64,000 bases of DNA from JAGWJU01 sp035533295 (lineage in GTDB: Bacteria > Elusimicrobiota > Elusimicrobia > UBA1565 > UBA9628): positions 1 through 64,000 of the forward strand of contig DATLUA010000040.1 of NCBI GenBank assembly GCA_035533295.1, written 5' to 3'. Below, piece by piece: positions 32,498-41,780 of the stretch. Made by a program: the position numbers and the translations under genes. The notes under the pieces were generated by a model, which saw only the letters and a list, made by a program, of their open reading frames with translations, had not been told where the DNA came from and ran no database searches. Position 1 is the stretch's first letter, and each line of letters opens with the position of its first letter.

Positions 32498-34267
32498 TTA
32501 ATAGCGGAACTTCACGAAGCTGGGGGACGTCCGGCTTCCGGCCGGCGCGGCCAAAATCCAGAGCTGCCGCTGCCCGCCCATTTTCACCGCGGTCATGCCG
32601 ATGACGTTTTCTCCCAAGTCATAGGACGCCCGCAGCGAAAAGGATCCGTCCTTGAAATCGTAAACGCCGAGCCTGCGGGTCTTGGAGTCGAAGTCCCATA
32701 GGCTGCCGGAAACCCACAGCAGGGACGTCGGAACCGCGCCGCCAAGCCCAAAGGATTGGACGCGCCCGTCCGCGCCGTAGCGATCCAGGGACCGGTTGGC
32801 CGCGTCATAGCACCAGATGGCCTTGCCGTCGTAAGCCATGGCCGTGGGCGCGGGACCCTCCGCGGGCAGCGTCGCGGCCACCACGCCCGGGTCCGAGGCC
32901 GCGACGCGAACGAGCCTGGCTTGGGCCGCGTCCGCGGTCCAGAGAGAATCGCCGGCGGAAACAATCGAGACCGGATGATAAGGAGGCTTGACGTTGGGCG
33001 CGAGAGTCGTCGGCGCCGCCTGCAAATCGAGCGGATTAAAGGCGTCCAACTCCCCGTTCCATTGCGAGACCCAAATTTTCGTGCCGTCGTAGGCCATCCC
33101 GGTGGGATTGGCCAGCGACGTCGGAACTTCCGCGACGGGCTGAAAATGAAAGGCCGAGTAGTATTTCCAAACCGGAATGGACGCCGCGGCGAGAACGGCC
33201 GCGGTCGCCAGGCCCGCCCAGATCCGCCGCGAGATCCGCCGTTTCTCTTGCGGCAGGCCCAGCAGCGCGACCGCGCGCAAAACGTTCTGGATTTTGGACG
33301 TGGTCTCGGTGGATTGGCGCAAGGTCTCCGCCATCTGGGACGCGAAGCGCAGATGATCTTCCTCTTTGGCCTTCAACTCCGCGTGCCAGCTCTGGCGCTC
33401 GCGACGCAGCTTGTCCTCCCAGGCGGAAAACTCGGTGCGCTGCGTCTCCCAGGTCGAGCGCTCCCGGTCCCAGAGCTCGCGCCACTGCGCCCGCTCTTCC
33501 TCCCAAATCTTGGAGAGCTCCTCGAAATGCCGCTGCGCCTCGTCCACTTTCTTCAACGCCTCGGAGCGCTCTTTTTCGGTTCCCTCGCGGACTTGCCGCT
33601 CGCGCAAAAGCTCGGCCAAAGTTTTTTCCAGCGCGTTTTTCGCTTCCTTGAGGCTTTGCGACAATTTTTCCACGTCGCTTTGCGTCCGCGCGGCGTCGTC
33701 TTGGCGCGTTTGCGCCAGGGATTCCATCGACTGCATCTGCGCCAAGTATTTTTCTTCTTTCTTTTCCCAACTTTTGCGCTCTTTCTTCCAGATGTCGGCC
33801 TCGCCCATCAGGCGATGCCGGGTCTGCTCCAAAAGGGCGCGCAGGCGCTTCTCGTCTTCCTCGTGGCGCTGCCGCTCTTCCTTGAGGCTCGACAGCGCGG
33901 CTTCAAGCCGGGCCTGGACGTCCAGGTAGCCTTCCAGGGAGCTTTCCTCGGCGCTCCGAACCTGCCGGCGCAAACCGGCGATTTCGTTTTCCAGAAGGCG
34001 CTGGCGTTCGCGCAGGGCCGAGACTTGCTTCTCCTTGGCCTCAAGCATCTCGGACCAGGCCAACGCCTCGCTGCGGTGCTTGCTGCGCAAAAGGGAAACG
34101 GTTTCCCACGCCGCGCTGGGAGCTTCGGGAAGGGCGGTCATCGAGGGGATATCGGAAACATCGGCGCCGGGAGATTGCGGCGCGCTCCGGGACACCTTGG
34201 CCCAGAGCCGCTCAATTTCCCCGCGCCACTCCGGCTGGGAGGACTCCTGCGGCGTTTCGCTCGCCAT
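32498..34267 (-). CDS. Coiled-coil, single-TM protein with C-terminal propeller-like domain
   Basis: 589 residues in three parts. Residues about 55-335 are a continuous, highly charged coiled coil (Glu/Lys/Arg/Gln rich). One TM helix lies at about 347-366 after basic RRISRRIW, so the coiled coil is probably cytosolic. The last 215 residues form a beta-propeller-like region with NHL/Vgb-style repeats (PTGMAYDGTKIWVSQWNGEL, PTAMAYDGKAIWCYDAANR). The fusion of a long intracellular coiled coil to an extracytoplasmic propeller is unusual. No catalytic motif. It could be a cell-envelope scaffold linking an internal structure to a surface ligand. Confidence 0.7.
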   Translation of the reverse strand: MASETPQESSQPEWRGEIERLWAKVSRSAPQSPGADVSDIPSMTALPEAPSAAWETVSLLRSKHRSEALAWSEMLEAKEKQVSALRERQRLLENEIAGLRRQVRSAEESSLEGYLDVQARLEAALSSLKEERQRHEEDEKRLRALLEQTRHRLMGEADIWKKERKSWEKKEEKYLAQMQSMESLAQTRQDDAARTQSDVEKLSQSLKEAKNALEKTLAELLRERQVREGTEKERSEALKKVDEAQRHFEELSKIWEEERAQWRELWDRERSTWETQRTEFSAWEDKLRRERQSWHAELKAKEEDHLRFASQMAETLRQSTETTSKIQNVLRAVALLGLPQEKRRISRRIWAGLATAAVLAAASIPVWKYYSAFHFQPVAEVPTSLANPTGMAYDGTKIWVSQWNGELDAFNPLDLQAAPTTLAPNVKPPYHPVSIVSAGDSLWTADAAQARLVRVAASDPGVVAATLPAEGPAPTAMAYDGKAIWCYDAANRSLDRYGADGRVQSFGLGGAVPTSLLWVSGSLWDFDSKTRRLGVYDFKDGSFSLRASYDLGENVIGMTAVKMGGQRQLWILAAPAGSRTSPSFVKFRY

Positions 34268-34277
34268 GAACCTTGGC

Positions 34278-34305
34278 AGTGTAACAGGAATTTCGCCCGG
34301 CGCAA
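34278..34305 (-). promoter_or_regulatory. Possible promoter of the coiled-coil/propeller gene
   Basis: TTGCGC (34305-34300), 16-base spacer, TACACT (34283-34278), then AAGG and the ATG at 34267. The -10 matches that of the Tad operon promoter. The transcript leader would be very short. The rest of the gap up to 34327 shows no other signal. Confidence 0.45.
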
Positions 34306-34327
34306 TGGCGAAAATGTTACAGCGGAG

Positions 34328-34413
34328 CTACCGGTTTTGCAGCAGCCGCACCAACTCCTGGTTGGCTTGGCTCAAATCCACGCCGGTTCCCTGGTATTGG
34401 CGGAGGAGGCTCT

Positions 34414-34417
<4 letters not shown>
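34328..34417 (-). pseudogene. 3' remnant of a PorV/coiled-coil paralogue
   Basis: Ninety bases that repeat the last 29 codons plus stop of the gene at 36345-37712 (positions 36345-36434) with 84 of 90 bases identical. The six differences fall in five codons: four are synonymous and one changes Ile to Leu. That pattern means the copy diverged while still coding, so it is the tail of a once-functional paralogue and not a fresh duplication. The stop codon of the polyproline pilin (34414-34416) is formed inside this fragment, in another frame. Homology stops abruptly at 34417. Confidence 0.85.
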
Positions 34418-35110
<693 letters not shown>

Positions 35111-35121
<11 letters not shown>

Positions 35122-36238
35122 GATTTCTCTTCGCGGCGGGAATACGCGCGGCAGTGGCGGCGGTTGACGCCGGGCGGCGGAAGCCCTTGTCCTGCATGTA
35201 GAGCGTCATGACCGCCATGGCGTCCTGCGCGCGCCCGCTGGTGTTGTTATAAACCGCGACCAGCTCGTAGTCGTGGCTCTTGTATAAGGGAAGGCCCGAC
35301 TCGCTGGAGTAGGAGCCAACTTCGGACAAGCCTATCGCATCGGCCCGCTCTTTCGCCCTCGCCGTCCAGAGCGTCTTGCCCGCGGTCAGGTCGCGCAGGG
35401 CCAGGCTCACCGCGAAAGGATGCAGATGCGCCTCGATGTAATGGACGCGCGTGTCAAAGGGCAGGTTCAGGAGATGGGTCGCCAAGGTGCGGTAGACGTG
35501 CCGGCCCGGCGGCACGGCGAAGTGTCCGGAGTAGCGCCGCCCCTGCGCGTCGGTGTAGACGCTGCCCATCATGGCGTTGGGCGCGTTTTGGCCGGGCGCG
35601 CAGGCCGCCGCGGCCTGGGCGGGAGTGGGGCGCGCCGCGCCGAAGACCTCCGGCCGCCCGTCGAGGCTCACCATGACGAAAGGGGAATCGGCGAAAAGGG
35701 GCTTCATCGGCCGCCCCGCGCCCTTGTCCGGCGCGAACTCGATGGTGATTTTGTGGCGGACGCGATAAGAGCCGGGATGGTTGAAGTTGAGCACCTGGGT
35801 CGCCACCGACAAGGGCTCGTCGGACATCAACGGCATGCCGTAACCGGGCGGAAAGCGCACGCTCAACTGCCCCTGCGAGAGGGTCGCGATGCGGATGCTG
35901 ACGTTTTTCTTCCAGCCGAAGAGCGCGCGGTGGCGCGCCATGTCGGCGAAATCCAGGTTGGCATGGCACATGAAGTCCGCGGGCCTGGGCCTTTTGCCCC
36001 GCGGGCCCACCATTTCGGTTTTGAAGCCCGTAATCCAAAGGAGCCCCGGCGGCTTTTCCGCGTCGAGAACGACATCCCGGACGCTCGACGGGCCTTCCAT
36101 GGACTTATAGAACCGATCGACGAGATAATCCCGGGACAAGACCACCTTGGTCGCCGCGCGGCCGAAGACGGCCGAAGACAGGGCGGCAAAAGCGAGGGCG
36201 CACGAAAAAAGGCCGCGACGGAAATGCCGCTTGGTCAT
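35111..36238 (-). CDS. Secreted protein resembling copper type II monooxygenase (PHM-like)
   Basis: 375 residues from the ATG at 36238; the promoter at 36261-36289 rules out the longer in-frame start at 36334. A signal peptide (MTKRHFRRGLFSCALAFAAL, cut near GRAA) is followed by two beta-rich halves. Features that recall peptidylglycine-hydroxylating monooxygenase are FMCHANLDF in the first half, the pair HLHPF (EAHLHPFAVSL) in the second, and DAMAVMTLYM near the end, giving a possible His/His/Met copper site. Overall similarity is not strong and other PHM-fold secreted proteins are possible. The gene overlaps the pilin downstream by 11 bases. Confidence 0.5.
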
Positions 36239-36260
36239 CTTTTGCCTATGGCGCAGACAA

Positions 36261-36289
36261 AGTTTACCCCCCCCCGCCGCGAAAGTCAA
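36261..36289 (-). promoter_or_regulatory. Promoter with nine-G tract in its spacer
   Basis: TTGACT (36289-36284), a spacer of exactly 17 bases of which the last nine are G (36275-36267), then TAAACT (36266-36261). The predicted start is near 36254, ahead of the ATG at 36238. Slippage in the G tract would change the spacer away from the 17-base optimum, a known way to switch promoters on and off. Confidence 0.75.
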
Positions 36290-36344
36290 GTAAAAAACCA
36301 GTAAACCAGCGAATGCCGGGAAATGCGTCGGCATCAGAGGCGGA

Positions 36345-37712
36345 CTATCTGTTCTGCAGCAGCCGCACCAACTCCTGGTTGGCTTGGCTTAAATCCACGC
36401 CGGTTCCCTGGTATTGGCGGAGGATGCTTTTCAAGTCCTCGATGAGCGCGGAATCGGCCGCGCCCTGGCTCTTCATCTGCTGGTAGGCGCTCCAGTCCTT
36501 CTCGAAAAGAATCTGCGGGGTGTTTTTCTCGGCCGCGGATTTCTCCCGCAGGCGCTTCTCCTTATCCTGGATGCTTTGGAATTTTTGCAGGGAATCCTGA
36601 TACTGCTGCTGCAGATCGCCCAGCCGCTTGCGCGCCTCGGCCTCGGAAATGGTCCGGTTCAGAAGCTGATTATCCAAGACCTTTATCTCGTCGCGCAGGG
36701 CATTAAGCTGCTGGGAGAGCTGCCACTGCTTGTTCTCCGCGGCTTCGAGCTCCCGCAGGAGAATGCCGCGGTAGTCCGTTTCATCCTTAAGCATGCGCTC
36801 GAACTCGGCCTCGGGGTCGGAGGCGCCGAAGCGCCAGGAGACAGACAGGGCGTTGCCCAGGCGCGCCGCGCCCTTCAAGGGAATGGTGAGCGCGTAATCC
36901 GCCTCGCCGCCCATGATTTTCCAGCCCAGACCCATGCTCCAGGTCTGATCCCTATCGCCGGCGCGAAGCCCGAGACGCGCGGCCACGGCGCCATGCCGCA
37001 CGGTTTCCCACCAGCGCTCCAAGCCCGCGCCGGCGCTGGTTTCCTCGCGGTAGAGCCCCGAGGGGCCCTCGTGGGCGACGTCGAAAACGAAAGTCATGTC
37101 CCGGACCGATTCGGACACGCCGGCGCGCAAGTCCACCGGCGGCTTGACGCCCCCGACCCGGCCGCCGCTCAGGTTTAAAATCGAGACCCCAGCGGCATAC
37201 TTGTCATGAAAGCGCTCAACGGCTCCCATGTCCAAGGCCACGGTCATATCCGAAGCCCCCCCGGTGGCGGCAGCCGCGTCCAAAAACTTGAGATTCCCGC
37301 CCGCCTCGAGATCATCCCCCGGCGCCTGCCACAGCCCCTGGGTCGCGTAGCTAAACTGGGTGGTCCGCTCCGAGGAATAATTGAGCGGGGCGTCGTAGAT
37401 TTCCGAAAGTCCCAGCACGCCGACGCTCACCGGCGCGACGGCGACCAAATTGGCTTGGCTTTGATCCGTAAAGCCGGCCGGAAGGTTGAATTGCCGCAAG
37501 GCGTTCAAGGAAAGCGAAACGTGCCTGGCAAACGCGATGCCCGCGGGGTTGTAGAACACGGCGGCCGGATCGCCGGTCATCGCAGTGAAAGCGCCGCCCA
37601 TGGCCACGGCTCGCGCGCTGAAGCCCTCGTCCTCGAAAGAAGCGTAAAGCGGAGATGCTAAGCCCAAAAAAAGCGCGGCTACGACGGCGGGGCGAATCAT
37701 AGGAAGCCTCAC
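36345..37712 (-). CDS. PorV-type outer-membrane protein with C-terminal coiled coil
   Basis: 455 residues. A signal peptide (cut near YASF, about 24) precedes the PorV/UPF0164 opening FSARAVAMGGAFTAMTGDPAAVFYNPAGIAF (split here: FSARAVAMGGAF, then TGDPAAVFYNPAGI) and beta strands to about 300. It ends with a coiled coil of about 130 residues (QQLNALRDEIKVLDNQLLN onward) and DLSQANQELVRLLQNR. The coiled coil is not part of usual PorV proteins and would be periplasmic, possibly reaching peptidoglycan. Three bases after the DUF2723 gene, so co-transcribed. The end of a paralogue of this gene survives at 34328-34417. Confidence 0.78.
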   Translation of the reverse strand: MRLPMIRPAVVAALFLGLASPLYASFEDEGFSARAVAMGGAFTAMTGDPAAVFYNPAGIAFARHVSLSLNALRQFNLPAGFTDQSQANLVAVAPVSVGVLGLSEIYDAPLNYSSERTTQFSYATQGLWQAPGDDLEAGGNLKFLDAAAATGGASDMTVALDMGAVERFHDKYAAGVSILNLSGGRVGGVKPPVDLRAGVSESVRDMTFVFDVAHEGPSGLYREETSAGAGLERWWETVRHGAVAARLGLRAGDRDQTWSMGLGWKIMGGEADYALTIPLKGAARLGNALSVSWRFGASDPEAEFERMLKDETDYRGILLRELEAAENKQWQLSQQLNALRDEIKVLDNQLLNRTISEAEARKRLGDLQQQYQDSLQKFQSIQDKEKRLREKSAAEKNTPQILFEKDWSAYQQMKSQGAADSALIEDLKSILRQYQGTGVDLSQANQELVRLLQNR

Positions 37713-37715
37713 GGA

Positions 37716-39434
37716 TTATAAACTTTTGCCGGAGGAAAGCACAATGCGGTATTCGCCGGGGTCGGCGGCGAAGGCGGCCTCATACTGCGCCGAGGCCGCG
37801 GCAGGATCGAGGGATTGCGACAACCGCGCGGACAAATAGTGGGCGAAGCCGTAGCTGAGCCGGACGTCATGAACATAGGGATCGCGAAAGCCGCCAGGAG
37901 CGAAGCGCTGAACCGAGAAAACCCAAAAGGGATTTCTTCGCGCCGGGGATATGGCGCGCGCCGGCGCCGCGGGCGAACGCTCGACTTCCTGGCAGAGCCC
38001 CTCCGGCCGAAGAAAAAACGGATTTCCCATCAAGCCCAGCTCGGCGAGGCGGTCCTCGGAGAGGCCCGCGACGTAGACGGGGCGGTTTTTCATCCAGTCC
38101 GCGATTTCCGGCGCCAAATTTTGCTCCGTCGCATCGATGAAAATCCGGCCGCTTGAATCCGGGGAAGCCAACTCCAGATAATGCAGCCCGAACAAAGCCG
38201 TGTCTCCCCCCACCACGGCCGCGGAGCCGGGCGGCACGTCGCGGCGCAAATCCCTGGCGTAATCATAGGCCGAAAAATCGTTTCGATGAATGGCCGCGGC
38301 GGCGTTGGCGGCCAGAGGCCACGCGGCCAACAAGAGCGCGGCGGGCCAAACCGCGAAAGGCGCCCGCCGGCCCAGGCGTTCAAGGCCATAAGCGCAAAAG
38401 GCGCACAAGAATAGGCTGGGCGCGATAAAATCCGGAGCGAGCACGCCGCGGACCGTCCACTGGGAAAGATTAAAGCGCGTGGCCAGAAAATAAAGCGGCC
38501 CGAAAAATAGAAACCCCAGCGCCAAGCCCCGGAACCATTTCTTGTCGGCGCGCCATGACATCCAAACGCCGACCGAAGCCAGCAGCACCGCGGGCAGGCC
38601 GTTTTTACACAGGCCCTTGGCCAGATAGGCGATCAAATTTCCAGCCGCGGCCGGAGTCAGGGCAACGCTGTAGGGGCCGAAAAGCGTCAGCGTTCCATAA
38701 GAGGCCCGGCGCAGGACATCCCACGCCAAGCCCGCGTCATGAAGGCGAATCCAAAGAAAAAATTCCAAGCTCAACCCGAGGCCGCAAAAGGCGCAAAACC
38801 GCCCGAAATCGGGAAGCGCCGATCCGCCGAGGCTTCGGCGCTCTTCGCGCCAGAGCCAGAAAAGCGCCGGGGCAAAAAGCGCGAGGCTTTGGTGATTGAC
38901 CAGACCCAGGCCGAAAAGAAGGCCGCTCAAGGATAACCGCTTGAGATGGGATTTTTCCTCGCCCTCGCAGAGCAGCAGCAAAAGCGTCAAAAGCAGCGCC
39001 TGGGCCGCGTACATCTCCTCGAGCAGACAGAATTTCCAAAAAAAAGCGCCGGAACCGAAGGCCAAGGACGCGCCCAAGGCCGCCGCGGTCGAGGCCGCTT
39101 GGCCCGTGCGTCGGCGCAAAAAAATAAAAAAACACGCCACCGCGCCGGCGCCGCAAAGCGCGGAGAGAACATTCAATCGGTAGGCCGGGTTGCCCAATGG
39201 AAAAGCTTCCAGCCAGGCCCGGCCCAAAACGGCGTAGAGCGGATAGCCCGGCGGATGCGCCACGGTCAAGCCCAAGGCCGCCGAGGCCAAGTCGGCGCTG
39301 TCCCGGGGCGCGATGGAGGGGTAGGCGCAAAACAAGTACAGCGCGAAGGCCCCAAAAAACAAGGAAACGGAAGGAACGGATGAGGCCGAAAAACGACGGA
39401 AAACTCCCGTTTCCTTCCATTCTTTCCGTTCCAT
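37716..39434 (-). CDS. DUF2723 polytopic membrane protein (protein mannosyltransferase-like)
   Basis: 572 residues with about ten TM helices in the first 385 and a soluble C-terminal part. The N-terminal block APRDSADLASAALGLTVAHP followed by PGYPLYAVLGRAW is the DUF2723 signature, related to GT-C glycosyltransferases. The Asp in PRDSAD occupies the catalytic position of that class. Likely transfers a sugar from a lipid carrier to an exported acceptor; pilins or surface proteins are plausible but unproven acceptors. It starts MERKEWKE inside repeat copy 4, with no other usable start before the first helix except by truncation. It lies 22 bases after tsaD. Confidence 0.75.
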   Translation of the reverse strand: MERKEWKETGVFRRFSASSVPSVSLFFGAFALYLFCAYPSIAPRDSADLASAALGLTVAHPPGYPLYAVLGRAWLEAFPLGNPAYRLNVLSALCGAGAVACFFIFLRRRTGQAASTAAALGASLAFGSGAFFWKFCLLEEMYAAQALLLTLLLLLCEGEEKSHLKRLSLSGLLFGLGLVNHQSLALFAPALFWLWREERRSLGGSALPDFGRFCAFCGLGLSLEFFLWIRLHDAGLAWDVLRRASYGTLTLFGPYSVALTPAAAGNLIAYLAKGLCKNGLPAVLLASVGVWMSWRADKKWFRGLALGFLFFGPLYFLATRFNLSQWTVRGVLAPDFIAPSLFLCAFCAYGLERLGRRAPFAVWPAALLLAAWPLAANAAAAIHRNDFSAYDYARDLRRDVPPGSAAVVGGDTALFGLHYLELASPDSSGRIFIDATEQNLAPEIADWMKNRPVYVAGLSEDRLAELGLMGNPFFLRPEGLCQEVERSPAAPARAISPARRNPFWVFSVQRFAPGGFRDPYVHDVRLSYGFAHYLSARLSQSLDPAAASAQYEAAFAADPGEYRIVLSSGKSL

Positions 39435-39459
39435 CCGTTTTTTCCGTTCCCTTCCGTCA
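39360..39459. repeat. Dispersed GGAACGG repeat, copy 4
   Basis: Plus strand: GGAAACGGAAGGAACGGATG at 39362-39381, a 25-base spacer, then CCGTTTCCTTCC, TTTCCGTTCCATCCG and TTCCGTTCCCTTCCG at about 39408-39459. The arms AAGGAAACGG and CCGTTTCCTT are perfect inverted repeats. The minus-strand start codon of the DUF2723 gene sits in the ATGGAACGGAA unit. Confidence 0.8.
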
Positions 39460-40461
39460 GCGCCGCGTCCAGGAGCGCACGGGCAGGCCCGGATCGCTCC
39501 GGGTGCGTCGCTCCACGGCGCCGGCCTTGAGCCGGTGCCACCCGACGCGCGCGATCATCGCGCCGTTGTCCGTGCACAGCCGCGGGCTCGGCATGGCCAC
39601 CGTCAAGCCGTATTCCTTCCCGCGGAGAACGGAAAGTTCGCGCAGGCGGCTGTTCGCCGCGACGCCGCCGCCGATGACCACGGAGCGGACGCGGAACCTC
39701 CGGGCCGCGGCCATGGCCTTCGAGGCCAGCGTGTCCGCGACGGCTTCCTGGAACGACGCGCACACGTCGGCGATTTCGTCGGCGCTAAGCTTTTTCGATC
39801 CGCGGTCCCTCAGGCAATAAAGCACGGCGGTCTTCAAGCCCGCGAACGAAAAATCCCACGTGTCCGGCATGTAGGGCCTGGGCAGGCTCACGGCATCGGG
39901 ATTTCCCTGCCGCGCCGCGCGATCGACCACGGGCCCGCCGGGATAGCCCAGGCCCAGCAGGCGGGCCACCTTGTCGTAAGCCTCGCCCGCCGCGTCATCC
40001 CGCGTGCGCCCCAAAACCCGGTAGCGCCCGGGGGCGCGGCACAAAAGCAAATCGGTATGCCCGCCGGAAACGATGAGCGCGATCAAGGGAAATTCCAGCC
40101 GGTTCTCGAACTCGGCGGCGAAGACGTGGGCTTCCAGGTGATTGACCGGAACCAGGGGAATGCCCTCCATAATCGAAATCGCCTGAGCCGCGACTTTGCC
40201 CACCAAAAGAGGTCCCAGCAGCCCCGGCCCGCGCGTGTAGGCCACGGCGTGAATTTTTTTGCCGCCGGCCTGGCGGCGCGCGGCGTCGATGACCGGATAT
40301 ATTCTCTGCAGATGGGCGCGGGCCGCGAGCTCCGGAACCACGCCGTTGAACTCCCGGTGCAGGGCGATTTGCGACGACACGACGTTTGAGAGCAGGCGGC
40401 CGTCTTCGAGAACCGCCGCCGCGGTCTCGTCGCAGGAAGTCTCGATTCCTAGAACGCGCAT
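39457..40461 (-). CDS. tsaD: tRNA threonylcarbamoyladenosine transferase TsaD
   Basis: 334 residues, full length. TsaD transfers the threonylcarbamoyl group to A37 of ANN-decoding tRNAs with TsaB/TsaE. Visible: LGIETSCDETAAAV at the start, the metal-binding HLEAH near 112, IVSGGHTDLLL near 137, DDAAGEAYDKVARLLGLGYPGG and VIGGGVAANSRLR, ending with CTDNGAMIA. It lies seven bases after ctpA and ahead of the DUF2723 gene. Essential housekeeping gene embedded in an envelope operon. Confidence 0.97.
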   Translation of the reverse strand: MRVLGIETSCDETAAAVLEDGRLLSNVVSSQIALHREFNGVVPELAARAHLQRIYPVIDAARRQAGGKKIHAVAYTRGPGLLGPLLVGKVAAQAISIMEGIPLVPVNHLEAHVFAAEFENRLEFPLIALIVSGGHTDLLLCRAPGRYRVLGRTRDDAAGEAYDKVARLLGLGYPGGPVVDRAARQGNPDAVSLPRPYMPDTWDFSFAGLKTAVLYCLRDRGSKKLSADEIADVCASFQEAVADTLASKAMAAARRFRVRSVVIGGGVAANSRLRELSVLRGKEYGLTVAMPSPRLCTDNGAMIARVGWHRLKAGAVERRTRSDPGLPVRSWTRR

Positions 40462-40467
40462 CGGCCC

Positions 40468-41757
40468 CTAGTTCCCCGCGGGCGCCGACAAGATTTGGTC
40501 GGCCTTGAGGATTTCCACCGCGCGATTAAGAGTCTCGTCTTGAACCATGTCCTTCCGGCTCACGTCGGGACGCGGCTTTTTGTCCTTGGCGTAAATCATA
40601 TCCCACTGCGCGTAGAGCTCGGACTCGACGTCCTTGGGCACCGGCACGACGATGTCGGGGATAAGTCCGCCGCGGATGCCCTTGCCCTCGTCGCGCATCA
40701 AAGAGCGGCCCAACGGCGTGTAGTAGTGCGCCACCGTCAGGCGCAGGGCCGAGCCGTCGGCCAGCGGGATGACGGACTGCACGCTGAATTTCCCGTAGGT
40801 CCGCTCGCCCACGATGACGGCGCGATGGTAGTCCTGCAGCGCGCCGGAGACGATCTCGGCGGCGGACGCCGTGCCGCCGTTGACCAGGACGACCATCGGC
40901 AGCGCGGGAAAAGGCGCCGCGGTCTGGCTGCGGAAATCCTCGCGGCTTTGGGGATCCCGGCCCTGGGTGTAGACGATGAGGCGGCTGCCGCCGATGAACT
41001 CCGAGGCGACGTCGACGCCGGCGTCCAGGAGCCCGCCGGGGTTGTTGCGTAAATCGAGTACGAGACTCGTCATCCCCTGTTTTTTCAAGCCTTGCAGGGC
41101 TGAGAGCAAGTCCGGCCCGGTTTCCGCGCTAAATTCCGTAATCCGGGCGTAGCCGATGCTCTTATCCAGCATCCGGGGCTCTACGCTGCGAATTTTTACG
41201 ATTTCGCGCGTCAATGGATAGTCCTTGGTCGTCCACGGCCCCTTCTCGTCCTCATCGGCCGAGCGCGCGATGCTCAAGGTCACCTTCGTGCCCGGATCGC
41301 CGCGCAGCTGCTTGAAGGCGCCATCGAACGTGATGTCCTTCGTGCTTTTCCCGTTGATGGCCGTGATGCGATCCCCGGGCAGAATTCCGGCCCGGTAGGC
41401 CGGCGTGCCCGGCAGCGGCGTCATGACGGTCAGCCAGTCGTCCTTCATGTAGATTCTGATTCCCACGCCGCCGAACTGCCCCTCGGTCTCGCTTTTCATG
41501 TCCTGGCTGGCTTCCGGATCCAGGAACTCGGAAAAGGGATCCAAGGTATCGACCATGCCTTCGGCCGCCCCGTAAATGAGTTTTTTTGCGTCCTGCGGCC
41601 GCACGTATTGAGATTGGACATACCCCAGCATGTCCACCAAAACTTTCAGCTCTTTGTAGGTCTCATCCTGCGGGGAAGACGCCGAAGCGGCGGGAACGGC
41701 CCCCGCCGCGGACGCCGTTAGAGCCAAAGCGGCGGCGATTATCCATGTCTTGCGCAT
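40468..41757 (-). CDS. ctpA: Carboxy-terminal processing peptidase (S41), periplasmic
   Basis: 429 residues. A signal peptide (cut near AVPA, about 21) is followed by the CTP N-terminal region with LDPFSEFLDPE and a PDZ domain about 95-180 (GVGIRIYMKDDWLTVM, AYRAGILPGDRITAING). The S41 protease domain has LVLDLRNNPGGLLDAGV, the catalytic Ser in NGGTASAAEIVSGALQD and the catalytic Lys in GERTYGKFSVQ. It cleaves C-termini of periplasmic proteins, often murein hydrolases or their activators. It follows the EnvC-like gene by 23 bases, the common envC-ctpA pairing. Confidence 0.95.
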   Translation of the reverse strand: MRKTWIIAAALALTASAAGAVPAASASSPQDETYKELKVLVDMLGYVQSQYVRPQDAKKLIYGAAEGMVDTLDPFSEFLDPEASQDMKSETEGQFGGVGIRIYMKDDWLTVMTPLPGTPAYRAGILPGDRITAINGKSTKDITFDGAFKQLRGDPGTKVTLSIARSADEDEKGPWTTKDYPLTREIVKIRSVEPRMLDKSIGYARITEFSAETGPDLLSALQGLKKQGMTSLVLDLRNNPGGLLDAGVDVASEFIGGSRLIVYTQGRDPQSREDFRSQTAAPFPALPMVVLVNGGTASAAEIVSGALQDYHRAVIVGERTYGKFSVQSVIPLADGSALRLTVAHYYTPLGRSLMRDEGKGIRGGLIPDIVVPVPKDVESELYAQWDMIYAKDKKPRPDVSRKDMVQDETLNRAVEILKADQILSAPAGN

Positions 41758-41780
41758 GCTCCCTCCTTATATAAGCTTAA

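Noticed and set aside
36240..36334. Longer start for the PHM-like protein at 36334
   Set aside because: A promoter lies at 36261-36289, inside that extension, and the signal peptide starts at 36238.
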